In this document: positions 1 to 5,253 of the stretch, one piece after another
Numbering within the stretch: the stretch's first letter is position 1
Layout: every line of letters starts with the position of its first letter
Assembly (NCBI GenBank): GCA_030670165.1
Contig: DAOVCF010000139.1
Span: 1 to 5,468, forward strand
Direction: 5' to 3'
DNA length: 5,468 nt
Source: Candidatus Stahliibacteriota bacterium
GTDB taxonomy: Bacteria > Hydrothermota > Tepidihabitantia > B3-TA06
Made by a program: the position numbers and the translations under genes
Notes under the pieces: model-generated
Told to the model about the DNA's origin: nothing
Databases searched by the model: none
The model's input: the letters and a program-made list of their open reading frames with translations, nothing else

Positions 1-351
1 ATAATCGGGCCGCCGGGCTGGCGGGGCGGTTTTGATGCGGTGATCGATGCCGCCGGGAGCAAAACCAGTTTGGGGCAGGCCTCGTGGGCGACAAGGGAAG
101 GAGGGAAGCTCTTGCTCTTAGGTTCACCAGGCGAGATGAAACACGACTTCTCTCCCCACTGGTTCGGAGAGGTGAAGCTCCTGGGTTCATACATCTACTC
201 CAATGCCGATTTCAGGCGGGCAGTAGAGCTTCTCTCCAAGATCGAAGGCATCGAGAAGCTGGTTACTCACAAGTTTCTGTTGTCCGATTGGCGCAAGGCC
301 ATCTCTACCCTCATTCGCAGGGAAGGGATCAAGGTGGTTTTCGAACCTTAA
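1..351 (+). CDS. Zinc-type (MDR) alcohol dehydrogenase, C-terminal part
   Basis: This is a partial gene: the frame is open from base 1 to a TAA at 349-351, giving the last 116 residues of a medium-chain dehydrogenase/reductase. The visible part begins in the NAD(P)-binding Rossmann half, with GGFDAVIDAAG (residues 9-19 of the fragment) and then REGGKLLLLGSPG, the usual strand-turn of this family. It ends in the typical closing segment: LLGSYIYSNADFRRAVELL, a 'THKFLLSDWRKAI' stretch and the terminal IKVVFEP. The family oxidises alcohols or polyols (sorbitol, threonine and similar) with NAD(P)+ in the cytoplasm. The GroES-like half carrying the zinc ligands lies outside the window, so substrate and zinc content cannot be judged. 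A GTG at 40 is in frame but falls inside the Rossmann fold and is not the start. Family assignment is firm; the specific enzyme is unknown. Confidence 0.88.
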   Translation: MIGPPGWRGGFDAVIDAAGSKTSLGQASWATREGGKLLLLGSPGEMKHDFSPHWFGEVKLLGSYIYSNADFRRAVELLSKIEGIEKLVTHKFLLSDWRKAISTLIRREGIKVVFEP

Positions 352-517
352 CCCAGTGGCTTCTTTTGTCCTTTGGACACTCCTGTCCTTCAGGGTAAAA
401 GATCGCAGAGGGGAAACTATCCGCAGATGAGAATTCCTGAGAGTCGTTCTCTTTCGGATTGCCGATTATCGCAGATTGAAATCCCAAAATCCGTGCAATC
501 TGTGGATGAATTTAACA
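352..517. other. Non-coding gap between the dehydrogenase gene and the tRNA promoter
   Basis: No convincing reading frame is present. The gap holds small hairpins just after the dehydrogenase stop (367-379, stem TGTCC/GGACA with a TTT loop; 382-394, stem CCTG/CAGG). Neither has a T-tract, so neither is a clear intrinsic terminator. The rest is mostly the imperfect palindromic repeat at 419-507. Confidence 0.6.
419..507. repeat. Imperfect palindromic repeat element (degenerate)
   Basis: ATCCGCAGAT (419-428) can pair with ATCTGTGGAT (498-507) over 10 positions, one of them G-U. Inside it, CGCAGATT (470-477) can pair with AATCTGTG (497-504) across a 19-base loop, and CGGATT (455-460) with AATCCG (488-493). 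The heptamer CGCAGA(T/G) recurs directly at 404, 422 and 470. From memory, CGCAGATT/AATCTGTGGAT motifs of this kind occur as dispersed degenerate repeats in many uncultured bacterial genomes. The present copy would be a decayed one. The pairings are seen in the sequence; membership in a dispersed family is inferred and cannot be tested in a single window. Confidence 0.5.
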
Positions 518-546
518 TTGACACAGTGACATTCTCCCGTTAAAAT
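518..546 (+). promoter_or_regulatory. Sigma70-type promoter for tRNA-Leu / rnc operon
   Basis: A perfect -35 TTGACA (518-523), a 17-bp spacer and a -10 TAAAAT (541-546, five of six matches to TATAAT) form a near-ideal housekeeping promoter. The expected start point is about 553-555, only 1-3 bases before the first base of the tRNA (556). The primary transcript should therefore have almost no 5' leader. No other promoter is evident before the downstream rnc gene, so this one probably drives the whole tRNA-rnc-PrsW-microprotein unit. Confidence 0.8.
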
Positions 547-555
547 CAACCTTAG

Positions 556-639
556 GCCGGGATGGTGAAATTGGCAGACACAAGGGACTTAAAATCCCTC
601 GGAGGAAACTCCGTGCCGGTTCGAGTCCGGCTCCCGGCA
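556..639 (+). tRNA. tRNA-Leu (anticodon UAA)
   Basis: The cloverleaf can be folded by eye. The acceptor stem is GCCGGGA (556-562) with TCCCGGC (632-638), and the discriminator is A639. The anticodon stem is AGGGA/TCCCT (583-587/595-599) around loop CTTAAAA, with anticodon TAA at 590-592. A long type II variable arm (600-613, CGGAG-GAAA-CTCCG) fits leucine. The T-arm is GCCGG-TTCGAGT-CCGGC (615-631). It decodes UUA, and UUG by wobble. The 3' CCA is not encoded and must be added after 3' trimming. The rnc start codon begins two bases beyond the discriminator base, an unusually tight junction. Confidence 0.97.
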
Positions 640-640
640 T

Positions 641-1306
641 GTGCGAGAACTTCAAAAACGGCTCAAGGTCTCCTTTCGCCGTAAGGATCTCTTGGAGCGT
701 GCGTTAACCCACCCATCATACGCCCATGAGCAGACCGGAGACCGCCGCACATCGTATGAGAGGCTGGAATTCCTGGGTGACGCGGTCTACGAACTGCTCC
801 TTCGCGAGTACTTCTACGAGGCTTTGGATCAAGCAGACGAAGGGATGCTATCCAAACTGAAGAACCGCTATTCCTCAGGCGCGTTCATGGCCGAGCTTGC
901 ACGCAAGCTTGGATTAGACCATGCTCTTCGTCTTGGGCGCAGCGAGGAGAACGACGGCAGGGAAAAAACCTCCATACTGGCGAGTACCTTTGAGGCTGTT
1001 ATTGGAGCGCTCTATCTTGACCGGGGATTGCGTGCCTGCCGCAGGTTCTTTGCCAGCCAGGTAAAAGCGCACATTGATCTTTCGAAGATTCCATTCGATG
1101 CCAAGTCTCGATTGAACATACGACTTTCAGCCGTTCCGTTCGAATACCGGGTTCTGTCCAAGCAGGGAGAAGACCACTGTCCACGCTTCCGCATAGGTCT
1201 GTTTGTTGAAGGTGAACTTGTTGCCACAGGTGAGGCGGGAAACAAGAAACATGCCGAGGTGAAGGCGGCAGAGGCCTATCTGAAATTGCTTAAGGAGAAA
1301 CCATGA
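641..1306 (+). CDS. rnc: Ribonuclease III
   Basis: The 221-residue product is a complete RNase III (E. coli, 226), the endonuclease that cuts double-stranded RNA in rRNA precursors and structured mRNAs. The catalytic domain spans roughly residues 4-145 and carries the signature ERLEFLGDA (40-48), with metal and catalytic acids E40, E43, D47, E67 and E118. The position matching E. coli D114 is Ser115 (motif ILASTFEAVIGALYLD), a natural variant I believe occurs in other lineages. The double-stranded-RNA-binding domain spans about 153-220 and ends with GNKKHAEVKAAEAYL. Its first helix region looks a few residues shorter than usual. The GTG at 641 is chosen because homology starts at LQKRL (residues 4-8) and no other start lies near. 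It has no Shine-Dalgarno sequence: the preceding bases are the 3' side of tRNA-Leu. The stop overlaps the PrsW start by four bases, implying coupled translation. Confidence 0.95.
   Translation: MRELQKRLKVSFRRKDLLERALTHPSYAHEQTGDRRTSYERLEFLGDAVYELLLREYFYEALDQADEGMLSKLKNRYSSGAFMAELARKLGLDHALRLGRSEENDGREKTSILASTFEAVIGALYLDRGLRACRRFFASQVKAHIDLSKIPFDAKSRLNIRLSAVPFEYRVLSKQGEDHCPRFRIGLFVEGELVATGEAGNKKHAEVKAAEAYLKLLKEKP
1292..1297 (+). promoter_or_regulatory. Ribosome binding site of the PrsW gene
   Basis: AAGGAG lies five bases before the ATG at 1303, inside the last codons of rnc. It is a strong Shine-Dalgarno sequence, in contrast to the absence of one at rnc and at the diguanylate cyclase gene. 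With the ATGA overlap it fixes the start. Confidence 0.8.
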
Positions 1307-2364
1307 ACATCTTTGCGCTGGCGCTTGGGCCGGTGGTGGCGCTTTTGTTTTTCTTCTGGGTCAAGGATCGTTATGAACGGGAGCCATTCAAATACCTGCT
1401 TCTTACACTGGGTGCGGGAGTGGTTGCGGCCATCCCGGTTGTAATAGTTGAGATTTTATGGGTGCATATATCGTATGACATCTCGGCACTTACCGCAGGC
1501 GAACTTGCATTCGTGACGTTCATAGAGATAGGACTGACCGAGGAGTTTTTCAAAGCACTCGCGTTCTTTATTCCGATTTACTGGAGCAGGCACATGAACG
1601 AGCCTTACGACGGGATTATGTACGCGGTTGCCGCTGCCTTAGGGTTCGCAGCCATAGAGAATGTGATGTATGTGTTGATGGGAGGAATCCCTGCCGCCTT
1701 TATAAGGGCCCTCACGGCTGTGCCTGCTCATGCGATGATGGGGCTTTTCATAGGTTACTTTGCCGGAAGGGCCAAGTTCGCAAAACGTAAATGGGCGAAG
1801 CCGTTTCTTATCCTTTTAGGGTTTTCCATCGCTGTGGTCTTACACGGACTTTACGATCTGATCGCGATGTGGCCCTATTACCGTCTTGCCTGGTTGTGGC
1901 TGTTTCCCTTGCTCGCCGTCATGGTCGTATCATCGCTTTTCCTGATGCGCGACGCACGGAGTCGTTCGCCATTCAAACCTGCCAAGGATGAGTTCGGTCG
2001 CTATACCGGCTACACAGTCTCGGGAAAGCCTCTTTCCCCCAAAATCGCAGCCACGCTTGGGGTCGAGCCTCGTCTTCCTCCGGCGGATTTTGTGCCTCGG
2101 GAATCATTCACAAAACCCAGAGAGCCTAAACCTGAACTACACAAGCAGCCTTCCAAGCCGGAGACCAGGGCCGGAACCCCCTACTTCCTTGACGAATACT
2201 TCAAGCCGGTTAAAAAACAAGAGCCTCAACCGCCACCGCCTCCTGTCCCAGAGCCTCCTTCTGAATCCAGCCTTGGTTACGAGAGGCCGAAAGAACCCAC
2301 ACCTGATCAGAGAAAGGGTCCGGATATGCCTAGGGACTACTCGCTGCCGGAGAAGGATGAATGA
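1303..2364 (+). CDS. prsW: PrsW-family intramembrane metalloprotease with long proline-rich tail
   Basis: The 353-residue protein has about seven hydrophobic segments (roughly residues 2-20, 30-53, 66-93, 104-128, 130-155, 166-190 and 194-214). The PrsW/type II CAAX-protease-like motifs are present: EEFFK (80-84), GFAAIEN (114-120, Glu119), PAHAMMG (His143) and HGLYD (His181), the expected metal or catalytic residues of a membrane-embedded peptidase. The best known member, B. subtilis PrsW, makes the first cut in anti-sigma factor RsiW. No sigma or anti-sigma gene is in view, so the substrate here is unknown. Residues 215-353 form a hydrophilic, probably disordered tail rich in Pro, Lys and Glu with a run of five prolines (310-314), longer than the family core requires. 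The start overlaps the rnc stop (ATGA) with AAGGAG upstream, and the stop overlaps the next small gene the same way. Confidence 0.88.
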   Translation: MNIFALALGPVVALLFFFWVKDRYEREPFKYLLLTLGAGVVAAIPVVIVEILWVHISYDISALTAGELAFVTFIEIGLTEEFFKALAFFIPIYWSRHMNEPYDGIMYAVAAALGFAAIENVMYVLMGGIPAAFIRALTAVPAHAMMGLFIGYFAGRAKFAKRKWAKPFLILLGFSIAVVLHGLYDLIAMWPYYRLAWLWLFPLLAVMVVSSLFLMRDARSRSPFKPAKDEFGRYTGYTVSGKPLSPKIAATLGVEPRLPPADFVPRESFTKPREPKPELHKQPSKPETRAGTPYFLDEYFKPVKKQEPQPPPPPVPEPPSESSLGYERPKEPTPDQRKGPDMPRDYSLPEKDE

Positions 2365-2498
2365 TTTGTCTTAGCGATCTTCTTGATGCCCTTTGGCGGT
2401 TGGGTTTAGCCCTTGTTTTGAGTGCGGTTGTGGGTTTTGATTTCCTGGAGAAAGCGCTTGAACGCTTATGGGAGAGGCGTAAAAAAGAAAAAAGCTGA
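2361..2498 (+). CDS. Putative single-span membrane microprotein (45 aa)
   Basis: A short frame starts at the ATG embedded in the PrsW stop (ATGA, 2361-2364) and ends at TGA 2496-2498, encoding 45 residues. GGAG at 2349-2352 lies eight bases before the ATG and AAGGA (2353-2357) is closer still, so initiation is plausible both directly and by coupling. The N-terminal half is hydrophobic, LWRLGLALVLSAVVGFDFL at residues 11-29. The C-terminal half, EKALERLWERRKKEKS (30-45), is amphipathic and strongly basic, as expected of a small protein with one membrane helix and a cytoplasmic positive tail. The family is not recognised. The same ATGA architecture as the other junctions in this window supports it as real. 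Coupling to PrsW suggests a partner, regulator or substrate, but that is inference. It could also be a non-functional frame. Confidence 0.6.
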   Translation: MICLSDLLDALWRLGLALVLSAVVGFDFLEKALERLWERRKKEKS

Positions 2499-2598
2499 CC
2501 TCAGTTTCGTCGAAGGCATAAAAACCGATCCATAAGCTGTGAATTTAAGCGGGGTTAAGTATTGAGTAATCCCTGATCGTCCTTTGTCATCGGCTACG

Positions 2599-2626
2599 TT
2601 GACAAGCAAGCCCCTTTCCCTATTAT
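2599..2626 (+). promoter_or_regulatory. Sigma70-type promoter giving a predicted leaderless diguanylate cyclase mRNA
   Basis: A perfect TTGACA (2599-2604), a 16-bp spacer and TATTAT (2621-2626, five of six matches) make a strong promoter. Only seven bases separate the -10 box from the GTG at 2634, so the expected start point coincides with or nearly touches the start codon. No Shine-Dalgarno sequence could fit. The tRNA-Leu promoter at 518-546 shares the same -35 hexamer and a similar design. Confidence 0.75.
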
Positions 2627-2633
2627 TCACCTT

Positions 2634-3998
2634 GTGAGTCTAAAGATTAAGCTTCCTCTGGTGGTGAGTCTTCTCGTTCTCCTGAGCGTTGCCGGAGTTG
2701 GCTACTTTCTCATCCGTTATGAACAAAACGTTCTTCGTGGCGAACTTGCGCGCAGGGGTGATTTGTTGGCCAAGCAGCTGGCCGGTGTTGACAGGGTAGC
2801 GTTTAATCTTATAGCACGTGAGTCCGAGTATCTGCGTCTTGCCGATTCGACCCTCTTGTTTAAGCGTTCTTCATCGTCCTTTGAGAAGGAGCGCGTCCTG
2901 AGCGCCGCTTTAAGCGAGACTGTTGAAAGCCCTGGGGTTATGGAGGCCGTTTTTTTTGATTGGAACGGATTCCCGGTGCTCTGCCTTGACGCGGTTAATG
3001 CTACAAGGCTCAGGGAAGAAATCGAGGATGACGATGGTCCAGAAAGGGTCTCCCTTTTTCAACATCCCGATTCTATCCATTCAGTCTTGGGCGAGCCGGC
3101 GGACGGATTTACGTTTACCTCGCCCCTGCTTATAGGTCCCGATACATTGGGCTTCGCGCAGGTGCGTATCGATCCCAGTGTTCTTGACCGCGCGATCCGC
3201 GACGCCTTAATGACGGTTTTACCCATGCTCGGCGGTATCCTGGGGGTAAGCGTGCTCTTATCATTGTTATTCAGTATGTTCTTTACGGTACCTGTATCAA
3301 GGCTTAAGAAACACGCACTTGAGCTTTCAAAAGGAAACCTCGCCGCTCGTGTCAAGGTGCGTTCACGGGACGAGTTGGGTCTCTTGGGTGAGGTTTTTAA
3401 CAAGATGGCCCATAACCTTCAGCGTACCTACGATGAAATTCAGGAGAAGCTGGTGGAGATAAGACGGCTCTTCAAGATGGCCACCGAGGACGGCCTGACC
3501 GGGCTTTACGTCAAGCGTTACTTCCTTGAACTCCTGGCAGGCGAGTTGCGCCGCTCAATCCGCTACGAAAGGCCCCTCTCGTTTTTGATGTGCGACGTAG
3601 ATTACTTCAAACGAATCAATGACACCTACGGCCATCCCGCAGGTGACGTGGTATTGCGTTCCATAGCTCGCCGGCTGTCGGTTGCTACCCGCGAGGGTAT
3701 AGATATTATAGGACGTTACGGAGGCGAAGAGTTTGCGGTGATGCTGCCCGAGACTGACGAGGAGACGGCGTGGGTTATCGCGGAGAGGGTGCGCAAAGCC
3801 GTGGGATCGGAACCGATTTCCCTGAAGGGTATGGGTGGGGTGGGGGAGAACCAGATTACGGTAACCATTTCAGTTGGTGTAACGACCGCGAGAGAAACAA
3901 CGAGTCTGGATCGTCTGATAGCCGCCGCGGACCGCGCCCTTTATCTGGCAAAAGAAAACGGCCGCAACCGCTCGGCTGCCCTTGCCTTAGAAAGATGA
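2634..3998 (+). CDS. Membrane sensor diguanylate cyclase (Cache-like / HAMP / GGDEF)
   Basis: The 454-residue protein should make cyclic di-GMP from two GTP at the inner membrane. A first membrane helix (about 7-27) and a second (about 193-219) flank a periplasmic domain of some 165 residues. That domain looks PAS/Cache-like, with VFFDWNGFPVLC (106-117) and SPLLIGPDTLGFAQVRID (163-180), though this is judged by eye. A HAMP linker (about 218-270) and a short helix lead into the GGDEF domain (about 281-448). That domain has DVDYFKRIND (321-330), the active-site GGEEF (363-367) and the closing ALYLAKENGRN (435-445). The usual inhibitory RxxD is not in register: the residues read REGID (353-357), with Glu where Arg is expected, so product inhibition may be weak or absent. 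A glycine-rich insert (KGMGGVGEN, 398-406) precedes a late beta strand. GTG 2634 is chosen because the first helix follows directly and the promoter abuts it. The stop overlaps the next start by ATGA. Confidence 0.92.
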   Translation: MSLKIKLPLVVSLLVLLSVAGVGYFLIRYEQNVLRGELARRGDLLAKQLAGVDRVAFNLIARESEYLRLADSTLLFKRSSSSFEKERVLSAALSETVESPGVMEAVFFDWNGFPVLCLDAVNATRLREEIEDDDGPERVSLFQHPDSIHSVLGEPADGFTFTSPLLIGPDTLGFAQVRIDPSVLDRAIRDALMTVLPMLGGILGVSVLLSLLFSMFFTVPVSRLKKHALELSKGNLAARVKVRSRDELGLLGEVFNKMAHNLQRTYDEIQEKLVEIRRLFKMATEDGLTGLYVKRYFLELLAGELRRSIRYERPLSFLMCDVDYFKRINDTYGHPAGDVVLRSIARRLSVATREGIDIIGRYGGEEFAVMLPETDEETAWVIAERVRKAVGSEPISLKGMGGVGENQITVTISVGVTTARETTSLDRLIAAADRALYLAKENGRNRSAALALER

Positions 3999-5077
3999 GT
4001 ATCCTTCTGGCGCTCCTCCTGGTTAGCTATCCCAACGGCTGGTTCGGAACCGGCCCTGCATCGGCCTCGGATGCCGGGATGATGCTTGAGCAGGGTGTAT
4101 TAGCCGTCGAATATAATCCTTCAGGGCTGGCGTGGCTGGATTCGTTCCAGGTCGGTGTGGCGGCAGAGGGTTTGTTCCGTTACAATCTCGCAGGGGTCGC
4201 ATACAGGTATCAGGACTGGCCCCTGGCTGCCTCGGTACACAAGAATATCCATGACTGGGGTTTCTCGCTCGGTGCTGGTCATCTGACACGTCCCCTTGCA
4301 ATGGGAGGTGCCTTCAGCGCTTCCTTTGATACCCTGGGTCATGATCAGACCTTTTCTTTGCGTTTTGGGCTTCAGTGGAGGGAGTACGTGGGGCTATCTC
4401 TGGGGCCGAAGCTCTGGAACGCGCAGGATACCGGTCACTTAAGCGTTATTGCTCAGGTGGGGGCCGCGGTGCCGATCCCAATCCCACAGGTTGAAGGATT
4501 GAATTTTCTCGTGGGGGCCGCGGGCGAGATCGGACCTCCCCATTTCCGAATAGGCGGCGGGCTGGCCTACGAGCCGTTTGAGTGGATAAAGATACAGAGT
4601 GTTGTTACAACCGAGGAGTGGGGGGCAGGCCTTCTTTTAGACAACGCGGACGACCGCGGCGGGCTCTGGGTTCGCAAGGGCTTCATGGAGGAACACTGGC
4701 GGTTCGGCATCGCATACGTGAGAAACGTACGCACTCAAAGAACCAGGGAGGTAATTGTATATCGCAACCTCCCCGGACGTGTGGATACGGTCTATCTTAC
4801 CGAGGCTGAACCTGTGGACCAGGATACCACTACCCATGTAGTTTCGCCTGACGTTCGGAGGAAGCAGGAGCGTCTTATGGCCCAGGCGAATCGTTACTAC
4901 GCGGCCCAGCACTACGAGGATGCAATTACGGCCTGGAGGGAGGTGATCCGGCTTGATCCTTCAAGCGATCTTGCAGCCCGCGCCAGGGAAGACATAAAAG
5001 AGGTTACCGCATTGATCGAAACCCTGGAGCGTATCCGCTCCAGCAGAGGGCGCACCACCAGGAGTAAGCCCCAGTAA
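3995..5077 (+). CDS. Secreted outer-membrane beta-barrel candidate with C-terminal TPR-like segment
   Basis: The 360-residue product starts at the ATG overlapping the cyclase stop (ATGA, 3995-3998). The longer frame upstream has no start codon nearby, and this ATG begins a hydrophobic signal-like stretch MSILLALLLV with a likely cleavage after PASA (residues 21-24). Residues 30-250 alternate hydrophobic and polar positions and are rich in Gly and aromatics. An early VEYNPSGLAWL (38-48) resembles the NPAGLA motif of PorV/UPF0164 and FadL-like barrels, so an outer-membrane barrel is likely. A polar linker (about 250-290) follows. Residues 296-325 then read as one TPR-like hairpin (ANRYYAAQHYEDAITAWREV followed by IRLDP), and the basic C-terminus ends at Gln360. 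No ligand or specific family is recognised. Co-translation with a periplasm-sensing diguanylate cyclase suggests an envelope signalling pair. The signal peptide lacks the usual N-terminal basic residues and the Shine-Dalgarno is weak, so translation probably depends on coupling. Confidence 0.75.
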   Translation: MSILLALLLVSYPNGWFGTGPASASDAGMMLEQGVLAVEYNPSGLAWLDSFQVGVAAEGLFRYNLAGVAYRYQDWPLAASVHKNIHDWGFSLGAGHLTRPLAMGGAFSASFDTLGHDQTFSLRFGLQWREYVGLSLGPKLWNAQDTGHLSVIAQVGAAVPIPIPQVEGLNFLVGAAGEIGPPHFRIGGGLAYEPFEWIKIQSVVTTEEWGAGLLLDNADDRGGLWVRKGFMEEHWRFGIAYVRNVRTQRTREVIVYRNLPGRVDTVYLTEAEPVDQDTTTHVVSPDVRRKQERLMAQANRYYAAQHYEDAITAWREVIRLDPSSDLAARAREDIKEVTALIETLERIRSSRGRTTRSKPQ

Positions 5078-5253
5078 AGTTTTGCGCTGCGTAAAAAATC
5101 AGATACACCTGCTTTCCCTCATCGGGCCAGACAATGAAACCTATCAACTTTTCCTCTGCTTTGCATACTTAAAAACAAGATAGTTGATGTCCTTCAGAGG
5201 GTAAAGAAAAGCGATGAAGAATGTAAGTTGTTTATTAAATGGGGGTTAAAGAC
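5078..5253. other. Convergent intergenic region
   Basis: This 176-bp AT-rich gap separates two converging genes. A small stem TTTTGCG/CGTAAAA (5080-5096, one G-U pair, three-base loop) follows the barrel gene stop but has no T-tract after it. ATCAACT (5143-5149)/AGTTGAT (5182-5188) and CCTCTG (5153-5158)/CAGAGG (5195-5200) are further inverted repeats with long loops. No convincing intrinsic terminator or gene is visible. Confidence 0.5.

Noticed and set aside
367..394. Hairpins after the dehydrogenase stop as an intrinsic terminator
   Set aside because: Stems are only 4-5 bp and lack a following T-tract.
639..707. ATG overlapping the tRNA end, opening a 22-codon frame
   Set aside because: It is out of frame with rnc, runs only to a TAA near 707 and encodes nothing recognisable. 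The GTG at 641 gives the RNase III N-terminus.
2361..2498. Resemblance of the microprotein to the N-terminus of MgtC-like membrane proteins (Leu-rich helix then acidic/basic tail)
   Set aside because: The likeness is limited to a generic hydrophobic helix; no MgtC-type continuation follows the stop at 2498.
2464..2537. GCTTATGG / CCATAAGC inverted repeat around the end of the microprotein gene
   Set aside because: The 8-bp arms are 58 bases apart with no T-tract, so it is not a convincing terminator and could be chance.
2950..2957. Run of eight T in the cyclase gene as a possible slippage or frameshift site
   Set aside because: The reading frame continues normally on both sides and encodes a plausible VFFDW strand; no alternative frame gains a product.
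3059..3403. Open frame of about 114 codons on the - strand
   Set aside because: It is antisense to the well-supported diguanylate cyclase, with no domain or initiation signal.
3770..3994. Upstream extension of the barrel-protein frame inside the cyclase gene
   Set aside because: It is a shadow of the GGDEF coding sequence, with no start codon close to the signal peptide. ATG 3995 gives a signal sequence and the ATGA overlap.
5143..5200. Two interleaved inverted repeats that could form a pseudoknot in the convergent gap
   Set aside because: Arms of 6-7 bp with long loops in AT-rich sequence are within chance expectation, and nothing else suggests a structured RNA.
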